Source of the DNA: Pseudobdellovibrionaceae bacterium
Lineage (GTDB): Bacteria; Bdellovibrionota; Bdellovibrionia; Bdellovibrionales; JAGQZY01
DNA length: 64,000 bases
Assembly (NCBI GenBank): GCA_020635085.1
Contig: JACKAL010000007.1
Coordinates: 32,171 to 96,170 of the forward strand
Reading direction: 5' to 3'
Numbering within the stretch: position 1 is the first letter of the stretch; each line of letters opens with the position of its first letter. Both the position numbers and the translations under genes were made by a program. Below, in pieces: positions 26,137 through 34,972 of the stretch. The notes below the pieces were generated by a model. The model was not told the DNA's origin, ran no database searches, and worked only from the letters and a program-made list of their open reading frames with translations.

Positions 26137-26821
26137 TACCATCCATCCTCTCAAGCGCCATTTTCGCTGCCTCTTGTGCCGCATTTTTCTTACTCAAACC
26201 CTGCCCAGTGCCATAAACAACCCCATTCACTGTTACTGTCACAGTAAATAATCGTTGATGGTCGGGGCCTGAGACTTCTGTTGTTTCATATCTGGGCGTG
26301 ACTTTAAACTGACTCTGAATTTTTTCTTGAAACCGCGTTTTGTAGTCACTGGAAAAATCGTGCTCACTAAAAGAGACCGTCACTACATTTTCGTAAACAT
26401 GGTGCAACCATTGGAAGGTTTCCATAAAACCGATTTCCAAATATAGCGCTCCGACTAAAGCTTCAAATAACGACGCTGTAATGCGTGCATTACTTTTAAA
26501 ATCCTCTAAAGATTGACTATGATGAACGCGTAGAAAATCTTGTAAACCAAAATGCGCTGCCACCTTACTCAGCGTGGTCTCGTTCACTAAACTAGCACGT
26601 TTTCTAGATAAATTTCCTTCATCATCTAAGGGAAAAAATTTATACAAAATATCGGCCACTACTAGACCAATTACCGCATCTCCCAAATATTCTAAACGCT
26701 CGTTGTTTAAAGTTTCGGCACTGTCTTTCGAAACACTTTTATGAGTCATCGCCTGCTCATAGAGTGGCGATTCTTGTAGCGCAATTCCTAAACGTTGAGA
26801 GAGTGTACTAATGAATTCCAT
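26129..26821 (-). CDS. rnc: Ribonuclease III
   Basis: RNase III cuts double-stranded RNA in rRNA and mRNA processing. The start at 26821 (MEFISTLSQRLG) lies inside the mtaB end with GAGAGGTGG upstream; a longer frame reaches further but adds no family sequence. The catalytic signature is NNERLEYLGDAVIGLV, and the second acidic site lies in FEALVGALYLEIG. The C-terminal double-stranded RNA-binding domain ends with GLSKKNAAQEAAKMAL. About 230 residues, standard. The rnc-era pairing is widely conserved. Confidence 0.96.
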   Translation of the reverse strand: MEFISTLSQRLGIALQESPLYEQAMTHKSVSKDSAETLNNERLEYLGDAVIGLVVADILYKFFPLDDEGNLSRKRASLVNETTLSKVAAHFGLQDFLRVHHSQSLEDFKSNARITASLFEALVGALYLEIGFMETFQWLHHVYENVVTVSFSEHDFSSDYKTRFQEKIQSQFKVTPRYETTEVSGPDHQRLFTVTVTVNGVVYGTGQGLSKKNAAQEAAKMALERMDGNE

Positions 26822-28136
26822 AAACCACCTCTCCCAATAAAGACCCTTCCACATCCTGGCTATGATCAAAGCCAATAATTCGCACATCGATCTCCTGAGA
26901 AGACTCTGTGGTTTCTGGCGCATTTGTAAGATCCACATTCCAATAGTCACGGGATACACCACTTAGATTTTTTTGCGATTTACTATTTAATAAAATAATT
27001 TTTTTTGTTTGGCCTACGGCTTCGAGGGCATGCGCTTTATAACGCTCAAGGCTTAATTCGCGTAGCATTTTACTGCGCCATTTACGCTCCTCTAATGACA
27101 CCGGGTTTTCCAGAAGGGGCGCACGCGTCCCTTGCCGTTCACTGTATGGAAACACATGAATCCGTGTCCATGGAAGACCTTCCAATCGCTCATAGGTTTC
27201 TTGAAACAGCTCTTTACTTTCTCCTGGGAACCCAACAATTACATCCATCCCCACAAAAGATCCTGGCACACGGGCGGCTATGCTCTCGAGCGCCATTTCC
27301 ACATCTTGAGCTGTATAATGGCGCCGCATACTTTTTAAAATATCACTTTGTGCACTTTGTATACTCATATGAAAATGACGACACAATCTCTCGTCGGCAT
27401 AAAGTGCAAGCAAGCGTTCAGAAAGCTCTATGGGTTCAAGACTCGATAAACGCAAGCGGGGGATTTTTGTTTTTACTAACACAGCCTCGATCAGATCTTC
27501 TAAACGCGCCGCTTTCCCATGAGATTCGTCTACATAGTCGCCAATATGCACACCGGTAAGCACTACTTCCTGCACCCCATTAGCATGCAGCTCGTTGATT
27601 TTATCGCACAAATAGGAAACCGATAAACTACGACTCTTACCGCGGGCATAAGGAATAATGCAAAAGGTACAAAAGCTATTGCAGCCATCTTGGATTTTTA
27701 AAAAGGCCCGCGTGCGTCCCTCCTCTAAATCTCCACCTTCACCTAAAGAGTCTTGGCGAAACATATTGGAACGAAATATTTTTTGCGTGCGACTTCCTTT
27801 TAGATAATCGATTAAAATATTTTCCAGATTGCCCTTGTGGCTATTCGCCACCACCAGGTCCACCCCGGGCATACTATCCAGTAAGCGTCCATCGACTTGT
27901 GCTGAGCATCCGGTCATCACGATCGTGCATAAAGGGTTTTTTGCCCGCAAACGACGAACGTAGCGCATGGCTTCGCGCGTGGCTTCTTGCGTGACCGCAC
28001 AGGTGTTGACCACGTGAACCATTGGCGCTTCATGATGGCGAAAAAAACCCGCCGCTTGCAAGCGTTTATGCAAAAGACTGGCATCGTAGGTATTTACTTT
28101 GCAACCAAATGTTTTGATATCAAAGGAAACACTCAT
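26808..28136 (-). CDS. mtaB: tRNA methylthiotransferase, MtaB type
   Basis: This radical-SAM enzyme adds methylthio groups to tRNA (ms2t6A37 in MtaB). The N-terminal UPF0004 domain has its three cluster cysteines at 12 (FGCKVN), 46 (NTCAVT) and 77 (TGCSAQ). The radical-SAM cluster CNSFCTFC has Cys152, 156 and 159. A short TRAM-like region ends the 442 residues. FGCKVNTYD and NTCAVT are typical of MtaB rather than MiaB or RimO; the exact subtype is inferred. It overlaps mnmA by four bases, so two tRNA-sulfur enzymes are coupled. Confidence 0.93.
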   Translation of the reverse strand: MSVSFDIKTFGCKVNTYDASLLHKRLQAAGFFRHHEAPMVHVVNTCAVTQEATREAMRYVRRLRAKNPLCTIVMTGCSAQVDGRLLDSMPGVDLVVANSHKGNLENILIDYLKGSRTQKIFRSNMFRQDSLGEGGDLEEGRTRAFLKIQDGCNSFCTFCIIPYARGKSRSLSVSYLCDKINELHANGVQEVVLTGVHIGDYVDESHGKAARLEDLIEAVLVKTKIPRLRLSSLEPIELSERLLALYADERLCRHFHMSIQSAQSDILKSMRRHYTAQDVEMALESIAARVPGSFVGMDVIVGFPGESKELFQETYERLEGLPWTRIHVFPYSERQGTRAPLLENPVSLEERKWRSKMLRELSLERYKAHALEAVGQTKKIILLNSKSQKNLSGVSRDYWNVDLTNAPETTESSQEIDVRIIGFDHSQDVEGSLLGEVVYGIH

Positions 28137-29224
28137 CGAATCCAGCCTCCGCCAATCAACCGCGCGCCATCGTACACCACCGCAGCTTGTCCTGGAGTGA
28201 TCGCACGTTGAGGTTCACTAAAATACACATTGTAGATAGAGCCTTCTACGTGCTCAATAGTTGCCTCACCACCCTTATGGGCATAACGCACTTTTACGCA
28301 TAAGCGTTCTTCGGGAGAAATATTTTTATGCCAGTGGCAGTTTTCGATGGTCATTTTTTGAGTGAATAAGTATTTTTCCTCGCCCACCCAAACGTCGCCA
28401 CTCTCCGCATCCACTTTAACTACATAAAGGGGCTGTTCCGAAGAAATACCCAAACCTTTGCGCTGTCCGTAGGTAAAGTTATGAATCCCCTGGTGTTGGG
28501 TTAACACAGCACCTGATGGATACAAACGAAGGTTACCTGTTTTCACAGGAGCTGCAGGATAATTATCGCGGATAAAATTCGCATAACCTTTATCGCCAAC
28601 AAAACAAATTCCCGTGGAATCTTTTTTGCGCGCAACAACTAAATTTTTCTTAAGCGAGTATTCGCGCACATCGGTTTTGTTCATGTGCCCAATGGGAAAT
28701 AAAATCTTATTTAAAATATCTTTCGGCAGGGTAAATAAAAAGTACGTTTGATCCTTCCAATCATCCGTACTTGTTACAATAGCGGCATCACCATTTTTAT
28801 CATGAACAATTTGAGCATAGTGACCCGTTGCTAAGTAATCGCAATTGAGCTCCTGCATTTTTTCGATCAGGCGATCAAACTTAAGATAAGTGTTGCAGTT
28901 CACACATGGAAGCGGCGTACGCCCTGCCATGTAGTCACTCACAAAAGGATCGATAACCTTTTCTTTAAACTCATCCTCACAATTAATTACATAAAATGGG
29001 ATGTTTAAAAGATCGGCCACACTGCGTGCATCGTCCACATCACTCGACGAACAACACGTGCCGGCGCCCTCTTCGATATTGCACGAAGAATAATCCCACA
29101 CTTGCATCGTGACACCAATCACTTCATAGCCTTGATCCACCAAAAGAGCCGCAGCAGCAGAGCTGTCCACTCCACCGCTCATCGCAACGAGAACGCGTCC
29201 TTTTGATTTAGCTGGGATTGGCAC
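28133..29224 (-). CDS. mnmA: tRNA 2-thiouridylase
   Basis: MnmA thiolates U34 in tRNA-Lys, -Glu and -Gln. The 363 residues show the PP-loop SGGVDSS at 16-22 and the two catalytic cysteines, Cys110 in CVNCNTYLKFD and Cys207 in STGICFVG. The start is GTG at 29224 with AGGAGA seven bases upstream, 17 bases inside nifS. Encoding it directly after a cysteine desulfurase fits its need for a sulfur donor; no TusA-E genes are seen. Confidence 0.96.
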   Translation of the reverse strand: MPIPAKSKGRVLVAMSGGVDSSAAAALLVDQGYEVIGVTMQVWDYSSCNIEEGAGTCCSSSDVDDARSVADLLNIPFYVINCEDEFKEKVIDPFVSDYMAGRTPLPCVNCNTYLKFDRLIEKMQELNCDYLATGHYAQIVHDKNGDAAIVTSTDDWKDQTYFLFTLPKDILNKILFPIGHMNKTDVREYSLKKNLVVARKKDSTGICFVGDKGYANFIRDNYPAAPVKTGNLRLYPSGAVLTQHQGIHNFTYGQRKGLGISSEQPLYVVKVDAESGDVWVGEEKYLFTQKMTIENCHWHKNISPEERLCVKVRYAHKGGEATIEHVEGSIYNVYFSEPQRAITPGQAAVVYDGARLIGGGWIR

Positions 29225-30386
29225 GTGAGTCTCCTCGATTTTTTATATTGCGCAAATGATCCACAATGCTCACCAAAGCTTCGATGAAACTTTCCACCTC
29301 TTCACGCGTGGTCATCCAACCCATAGAAACACGAAGAGAACTTTGTGCTTCGTCGCGTGTAAGCCCCATGTTCCGTAGCACCACGCTGGGCTCAGAACTT
29401 CCCGAGCTACAAGCAGATCCAGTGCTCACCGAAAATCCTTTAATATCTAAACTCATCAGTAAAGATTCACCATGTACACCCGGCAAAATCACACTGGACG
29501 TGTTGGGAACCCGCTTCGCTTTTTGCGAAGTGATCTCAGCATCAGGAATTTTTTGTAAAATTTGTGCCTCAAAAAAATCTCTTAACTCCAACATGTGCTC
29601 ATAGTGCTCGGGCATTTTTTGGAGTTTGTGTGCCATATAGCCCATGGAGGCAATGGCCAGGACGTTTTCAGTGCCCGCGCGACGCCCACGCTCCTGCCCC
29701 CCACCGTGGATGTAATTAAAAAATTCCTGCCCACGACGCGCATAAATCGCCCCCGTACCTTTGAGCGCATAAAACTTGTGGCCAGAAAATGTGGCATAAT
29801 CCACACCGAGATCACCTAAGTTGATATTGATCTTTCCAATGGCTTGCACAGCATCCGTATGCATGAGTGCCCCGCGCGCTTTCGCAAGAGTGGCAATTTT
29901 TTTAATCGGCAGTAAAATACCTGTTTCGTTATTGGCAAGCATCATGGAAACCAAAAGTGTTTTTTCTGAAAGAACTCTTTCAAAGTGAAAAAAATCCAAC
30001 TCCCCTTGACGATTCACCTCTATACGATGAACCTTAAAACCTTGGGTTTCGGCAAAATCCATCGCCCGCGTCACACTCGGATGCTCAATCGTGGTCGTGA
30101 TAAGCTCTTTACGCTCTTCTGCTTGCGCTGAAAACAGTAAACCGCAAATGACAGTGTTGTTGCCTTCACTGCCGCCGCTGGTAAAAATCAACTCCAAAGG
30201 ACTTACACCTAAAGCATCGGCGATACTTTGGCGCGCTTCGCGCACCAATTTTTTAGCCTGCCGCCCATGGGCATGCACTGAACTTGGGTTTCCCCAAAAC
30301 GGCAGCCATTCTACAATTTTTTCCTGTAGTTCCGGATGAATGGGGCTTGTCGCATTGTAATCGAAGTAAATAGGGCCATTTAACAT
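29208..30386 (-). CDS. Cysteine desulfurase (NifS/IscS type)
   Basis: This PLP enzyme removes sulfur from cysteine for tRNA thiolation and Fe-S clusters. In the 392 residues, the PLP lysine is Lys204 (SGHKFYALKG), the ring-stacking His is His102 (EHPSV), and the persulfide cysteine is Cys326 in STGSACSSGS. The loop length and motif place it in the NifS/IscS group rather than SufS. It is the first gene of a likely nine-gene chain down to the QseC-like kinase. No IscU, IscR or HscA gene accompanies it, so the sulfur relay to MnmA is its clearest role here. No obvious ribosome site precedes the ATG. Confidence 0.95.
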   Translation of the reverse strand: MLNGPIYFDYNATSPIHPELQEKIVEWLPFWGNPSSVHAHGRQAKKLVREARQSIADALGVSPLELIFTSGGSEGNNTVICGLLFSAQAEERKELITTTIEHPSVTRAMDFAETQGFKVHRIEVNRQGELDFFHFERVLSEKTLLVSMMLANNETGILLPIKKIATLAKARGALMHTDAVQAIGKININLGDLGVDYATFSGHKFYALKGTGAIYARRGQEFFNYIHGGGQERGRRAGTENVLAIASMGYMAHKLQKMPEHYEHMLELRDFFEAQILQKIPDAEITSQKAKRVPNTSSVILPGVHGESLLMSLDIKGFSVSTGSACSSGSSEPSVVLRNMGLTRDEAQSSLRVSMGWMTTREEVESFIEALVSIVDHLRNIKNRGDSRANPS

Positions 30387-30404
30387 GGCGCAAAACTACC
30401 ACAA

Positions 30405-30427
30405 AGGCCCTCGGCGCTCAAGGGCCT
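30405..30427. repeat. Short GC-rich inverted repeat upstream of the desulfurase gene
   Basis: AGGCCCT (30405-30411) and AGGGCCT (30421-30427) are exact complements around a nine-base loop, 19 bases upstream of the desulfurase start. On the minus strand it would form a hairpin in the 5' leader. Otherwise the 271 bases between the two divergent starts hold only AT-rich sequence. It could be an operator or leader structure; nothing identifies it further. Confidence 0.4.
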
Positions 30428-30657
30428 AAAGAGCCTCTAGCTCGCCCGTATTGCTCATGACTCATATGACAGCAATACCAAGACCTTACGAAAGGCCTTA
30501 GTTTTAGTAAAATAATAACCATTTTTTACAGTTTTACAGGGTACTTGTAAAAACTAGCCTTTATCACGCACATTAACTATATTGCAGCACAAATAAACCG
30601 GCGGTTTAAGATTAAAAATGTTTAATGATCTTGGCGCTAAAAAATGGAGAAGTAGTT

Positions 30658-31056
30658 ATGAAGTTCGCTTTTTTTGCATCTGCACTTTTTTTATTCTTCC
30701 AGGCCCACGCAGAAGAATACACTTGCCCTGACTATAAACTGACTTGTGAGCTACAAAAATTAAATGAAAATTTAGGATTTGTAACAACAAAAACTCTAAC
30801 CGCGCCTTTTGAAGCATTCAATGCCTATGAGCCATCTGCCCCTGCAGATACGTGTGCAGCTGGATTTTATTTCTCTGAATCGGACACAGGACTTGATGTT
30901 TCCTATCATGCTCTCGTCACAGAAGATCTTGATGCGTATTTATTCGTTGGCAAAGACTATGGAGCCAAAAATCCACAATTTAAATTAGCTGTTACTCCTG
31001 GCAAAGAGTTCAGTCTTTATAATGGTGACCAACAGATGGTGTGCGTTTTAAAGTAA
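30658..31056 (+). CDS. Small secreted protein of unknown function
   Basis: The ATG at 30658 is chosen because GGAGAAG lies about nine bases upstream and it begins a clean signal peptide (MKFAFFASALFLFFQAHA). The mature protein has about 115 residues, with four cysteines at the start and middle (YTCPDYKLTCEL and DTCAAGF) and one near the end (QMVCVLK). Alternating residues suggest a beta-rich fold. I do not recognise the family. A strong terminator follows 26 bases after the stop, so this is a single-gene transcript. Confidence 0.8.
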   Translation: MKFAFFASALFLFFQAHAEEYTCPDYKLTCELQKLNENLGFVTTKTLTAPFEAFNAYEPSAPADTCAAGFYFSESDTGLDVSYHALVTEDLDAYLFVGKDYGAKNPQFKLAVTPGKEFSLYNGDQQMVCVLK

Positions 31057-31082
31057 TTAACAGCCGTGACAATTTATAAATG

Positions 31083-31112
31083 AAAAAGGGACATTTTTTA
31101 ATGTCCCTTTTT
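31083..31112. terminator. Bidirectional intrinsic terminator
   Basis: AAAAAGGGACAT (31083-31094) and ATGTCCCTTTTT (31101-31112) form a perfect 12-bp stem with a six-base loop, followed by TTT on the plus strand. The mirror run of A gives a T tract on the minus strand too. It serves the secreted-protein gene ending at 31056 and can also end the operon arriving from the right at 31199. Confidence 0.9.
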
Positions 31113-31198
31113 TATTTAGTGCCAATACGAAAACTTCAAGTCCTCGATTTTTTAGAGATTAAAGTGCGCATGCACTTGGAAGCAAATCATCGAAAACC

Positions 31199-31582
31199 TC
31201 AAACAAACTTGTTGGTCGTACGAAATATCGAAAACATAAAACTGATCCAGCCAAAGATAAAAAACATGCCACCAACGGGGGTTACAAAGACAACCCCCGG
31301 TATTTTCATAAAAGTTAATATATAAAGACTTCCTGAAAAAAGAAGAATTCCAAAGGTAAAAAAGAAACCGGCCCAAAAACTCGGAGCCCACTTTTCCCAA
31401 TGACTCCATAACCCTAGAGCAAGTAATGCAATACCGTGAAACATCATGTAGCGGGTGGCTACATCAAAAATTTCAAAACTGCGTTCATCGAGAGTGGTTT
31501 TTAGAACATGTGCAGCAAATGCTCCTAAAATAACAGTAAGACAACAAAACACACACCCCAATAATAGCCAAAATCGTCCCAT
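31199..31582 (-). CDS. DUF423-family small membrane protein
   Basis: This 127-residue protein has four membrane helices. Family landmarks are GAFAAHVLK in helix 1, the MMFHGIALLALG segment, and the pair FSGSLYILT and VTPVGGMFFIFGW. These fit DUF423 (YgdD-like), a widespread inner-membrane family of unknown function. It starts nine bases after hmgA and is the last gene of the S9 peptidase-hmgA-DUF423 unit. Confidence 0.88.
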   Translation of the reverse strand: MGRFWLLLGCVFCCLTVILGAFAAHVLKTTLDERSFEIFDVATRYMMFHGIALLALGLWSHWEKWAPSFWAGFFFTFGILLFSGSLYILTFMKIPGVVFVTPVGGMFFIFGWISFMFSIFRTTNKFV

Positions 31583-31591
31583 ATTCTTCTC

Positions 31592-32869
31592 CTACAAATG
31601 AAGGCGTTTAAGCCCTTGCCAGCACTTCCAGTAGTCGTGATCCAATGAAGCTTCCTCTAGCGCAAAAGAACTAACACTATAATGCAAAGAGCTCTCAAAC
31701 ATAAAAGCCATAGTCTGATCCACCTTAACCGGCTTTTCAGAACGTTTGAGTTCGTTTTGAAAAGTCTCAGCATCCGGCCCGTGAGGCACCATGCAATTGT
31801 GCAAACTCATTCCTCCCGGCAAGAACCCTTCTTTTTTGGCATCGTATACCCCTTGAATGAGCCCCATGCACTCGTTCATCACATTACGGTGGTAGTATGG
31901 AGGTCGAAAGGTGTTTTCACCCACCAACCAGCGCGGAGGAAAAATAACAAAATCCATATTGGCGCGTCCTGGAATTGCGGATGGCGAAGTCAGTACCGTA
32001 AAAATAGAGGGGTCCGGGTGATCAAAACTAATCGTGCCTATAGTATTAAAACGTGTCAGATCATATTTGTACGGAGCATAATTGCCATGCCATGCTACCA
32101 CATCCAATGGAGAATGATCGAGCTCCGCAACCCATAAACGATCTTGATACTTACAAATCAAAGAACACGCTTCATTTTTCATTTCGCTAAATGCAACTGG
32201 ATACTGAAAATCTCTTGGGTTGGCGAGACCATTGGCCCCAATGGGCCCAAGATCTGGTAAGCGTAATGGAGCGCCAAGATTTTCCCCCAAATACCCATGA
32301 CATTTGATGTGGGGCTTTAAAGGTTCCACTGTAAACTTAACTCCACGAGGGATCACCGCAATTTCTAACGGTGCCACCGTCAAGCGGCCCAGTTCCGTTT
32401 TAACGAGCAGCTCACCTTCCACAGGGACAAACATTAACTCACCATCAGCATTGTAAAAAAACGTGTTCTTCATCGATTGGTCAAAACCGTAAAGATGAAC
32501 AGCAGAGCCCTCGTTTGTGTTATTGGCGACCATCGTACGCACACCGTCTACAAAATTTCCCGTTGTCCACCTCGTAAAAGGAAGCCAGCGTATAGGGGTT
32601 GGCGCGGTCTGCCCCGTTTCTGGAAGAATGGACTTCCAATACTTTTGCCCATAGGGTTTAAAAGGAGACTGCACTACAGATGGTTGCCCGCGATAAAGCC
32701 AACTGCGTAAGTTTTCGCTGCGTTTCATGGTAAAGGCACTACCACTAAGTTGCTCCGGGTAAAGCCCTTTAGGAGGCTGCTGCGGACTGTTGCGCCCCTC
32801 TGGCAAAACGCCGTTCTCTGACTCACTTTCAAAATAAGAACCGAAGCCTGTATGGTATTTTAGTTCCAT
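31592..32869 (-). CDS. hmgA: Homogentisate 1,2-dioxygenase
   Basis: HmgA opens the ring of homogentisate to maleylacetoacetate in tyrosine and phenylalanine breakdown. Counting from the ATG at 32869 (AAGGTG upstream), the 425 residues have the iron ligands His327 and Glu333 in YYHRNVMNECMG and His363 in MVPHGPD, with the same spacing as the human enzyme (335, 341, 371). A GTG three codons earlier is a less likely start. No maleylacetoacetate isomerase, fumarylacetoacetase or HPPD gene is adjacent, so the pathway must be completed elsewhere. It follows a secreted peptidase gene by ten bases, which suits growth on peptide-derived aromatic amino acids. Confidence 0.97.
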   Translation of the reverse strand: MELKYHTGFGSYFESESENGVLPEGRNSPQQPPKGLYPEQLSGSAFTMKRSENLRSWLYRGQPSVVQSPFKPYGQKYWKSILPETGQTAPTPIRWLPFTRWTTGNFVDGVRTMVANNTNEGSAVHLYGFDQSMKNTFFYNADGELMFVPVEGELLVKTELGRLTVAPLEIAVIPRGVKFTVEPLKPHIKCHGYLGENLGAPLRLPDLGPIGANGLANPRDFQYPVAFSEMKNEACSLICKYQDRLWVAELDHSPLDVVAWHGNYAPYKYDLTRFNTIGTISFDHPDPSIFTVLTSPSAIPGRANMDFVIFPPRWLVGENTFRPPYYHRNVMNECMGLIQGVYDAKKEGFLPGGMSLHNCMVPHGPDAETFQNELKRSEKPVKVDQTMAFMFESSLHYSVSSFALEEASLDHDYWKCWQGLKRLHL

Positions 32870-32879
32870 GCTGATCACC

Positions 32880-34778
32880 TTACATTTTAGTCATGTGTTT
32901 ATCTAAAAATGTTTCCATTGTGCGATAAAATTCAAAACGATTTTCTTCGTTGCGAAATCCATGACCTTCATTTTCCTTTACAAGATACGGAACATCCACT
33001 CCCCGTTTTTTGAGAGCCTCAACAATTTGATCCGATTCACTTTTTTTAACCCGTGGATCTTGTGCTCCCTGCACAACCAATAAGGGTGCCTTGATTTTAT
33101 TCGCGCTAAATAAAGGCGACGCCTTTTCGATTAAATCTTTTTCTTTTTCGGGATGACCAATCATTTTATAAAATTTGTCGCGCATCGGTTGCCAGTAGGG
33201 CGGTACCGTTTGCATAAGAGTAAAAATATTTGACACACCCACATAGTCCACTCCGCAACGATACAGGTCTGGTGTAAAAGCAAGACCCGCCAACACCGCA
33301 TAGCCACCATAACTTCCACCATAAATTGCCACACGGTTTTTATCGGCAATACCTTGCGAGATCAACCACTCCACTCCATCGGTGATGTCGTCCTGCATTT
33401 TTAATCCCCATTGCTTAAATGAGGCTTCCCAAAATTTCCGCCCATAACCTGTGGATCCGCGAAAGTTCATTTGCAAAACCGCATAGCCACGATTGGCTAA
33501 AAACTGTACCTGTGGATTGTAACGCCACATATCCCGTGCCCACGGACCACCATGGGGATTTATAACCACAGGTAAGTTTTTATCGCCTTTGTTTTTTGGT
33601 AGAGTGAGATAACCATGAATAATCAAGCCATCCCGCGATTTATAAGAAACAGGTTTCATCTCCGCAAGCTCTGATGGTTTCATCCACGGAGCTGAATCAA
33701 GAAGGAACGTTAGTTTTTTACTTGTAACATCATAAATGTAATACTGCGCCTGTGTGCGATCGCTATATGTTACAACAACCATGCGCGTTTCATTTTTATT
33801 AGAGTTACTAATCACCACTTCTTTGTCAGTGATTTCTGCTTTAAGTGCTCCATATATCTCTTTGTAATAGGGACTTAAAACATGTTGCTCCATTTTCCAA
33901 TCAGTGAAACTAGCTTCAATCAACTCTTTGCGTTCTTTAGAGTACTGCAGCCCCGTCACATCGTAATCAGGATTGCTAAATATGGTTTGAATCTCGTGGC
34001 CATTTCTCGGATTGACCTCTACCGCCGCCGCCGTATTTCTTTTGATATTGCTAATGGCATAAATGTTTTTATTATTTTTATCAAATGCCACTGGCGCAAA
34101 ACTATCTTTAAAATCTAAACTCATGATTTTTCTAAAATCTTTTTTCCCGGCATCGCGATAGAAATAATCGTTATTAACCCCATCAGACGCTACCGTCATA
34201 CGTAAGTTTCCTTTGTGATCAAACAAGTATCCCACATAGGTTTTGGTGTTTTCGAGAATCAGCGTCAATGCACCTGTTATCACATTTACCTTGTAAACAT
34301 CAAAAACCCGCGGATCGCGTTTATTGATACCTACGACAATCTCATTATCAAACACACCATCGAGCGTATCTATAATTTGCGCACGTACTTTGGCAAAAGG
34401 TGTTAGGTCTTTTACTTCTTTCGACGAAAGGTTCACACTAAACACATGAAAATTTTCATCCCCACCAAAATCTTTAATAAATAAAATTGTATTGTCTGTT
34501 TTCCATTGGATGCCTGCAATGTCGCGATCGTCCACTTTGGTGAGCGCATTCCATTCACCGCCTTTAATATCGCGGACAAAAACATTCATGCGTCCCTTAA
34601 ACGGCATAAGGGCAGCCAGCATCTCACCATTGGGCGAAATACTCACACTACTCGCAACCGGATTTCTAAAAAAGGTTTCCAGTGATATTGCACCAGACTG
34701 TAAAGATGCATTCTTGTTTCTCGTTGAACATGATGCCGCAAAAAGTGACGCAAGGCAGAGAACTAAAATTACACGCAT
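32880..34778 (-). CDS. S9-family prolyl oligopeptidase-like lipoprotein
   Basis: The 632-residue protein begins with a lipoprotein signal (lipobox FAASC, cysteine at 17), so it is tethered in the envelope. An N-terminal beta-propeller (about 40-370) precedes an alpha/beta-hydrolase domain. The serine nucleophile is Ser489 in IYGGSYGG, the acid lies in GAQDPRVKKSES, and the histidine is in ENEGHGF. This matches the acylaminoacyl-peptidase/S9C group, which cleaves short peptides. It leads a three-gene unit with hmgA and a DUF423 gene. It may supply peptides or amino acids from prey or medium; that is inference. Confidence 0.93.
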   Translation of the reverse strand: MRVILVLCLASLFAASCSTRNKNASLQSGAISLETFFRNPVASSVSISPNGEMLAALMPFKGRMNVFVRDIKGGEWNALTKVDDRDIAGIQWKTDNTILFIKDFGGDENFHVFSVNLSSKEVKDLTPFAKVRAQIIDTLDGVFDNEIVVGINKRDPRVFDVYKVNVITGALTLILENTKTYVGYLFDHKGNLRMTVASDGVNNDYFYRDAGKKDFRKIMSLDFKDSFAPVAFDKNNKNIYAISNIKRNTAAAVEVNPRNGHEIQTIFSNPDYDVTGLQYSKERKELIEASFTDWKMEQHVLSPYYKEIYGALKAEITDKEVVISNSNKNETRMVVVTYSDRTQAQYYIYDVTSKKLTFLLDSAPWMKPSELAEMKPVSYKSRDGLIIHGYLTLPKNKGDKNLPVVINPHGGPWARDMWRYNPQVQFLANRGYAVLQMNFRGSTGYGRKFWEASFKQWGLKMQDDITDGVEWLISQGIADKNRVAIYGGSYGGYAVLAGLAFTPDLYRCGVDYVGVSNIFTLMQTVPPYWQPMRDKFYKMIGHPEKEKDLIEKASPLFSANKIKAPLLVVQGAQDPRVKKSESDQIVEALKKRGVDVPYLVKENEGHGFRNEENRFEFYRTMETFLDKHMTKM

Positions 34779-34972
34779 GAAACCCCCCTTAGAAGGTCGG
34801 TTCTATCAATGAATACAGGACTCTTTCAACGATAAACAGTAGCGCTTCCGTCTTTGAGCCATAAGACATGAATACTCTGCACCTCTTATTTTGCAAAATT
34901 TGCCCAATCAAATAGCATAATTGTCTCATCGAGAGCTGACTTTCCTTGGGCAAATGAGAAGAACAAATGTAC

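Noticed and set aside
27005..27559. A 184-codon plus-strand reading frame opposite mtaB.
   Set aside because: It is wholly antisense to a conserved radical-SAM gene, and its translation is low-complexity and His/Phe-rich; a shadow frame.
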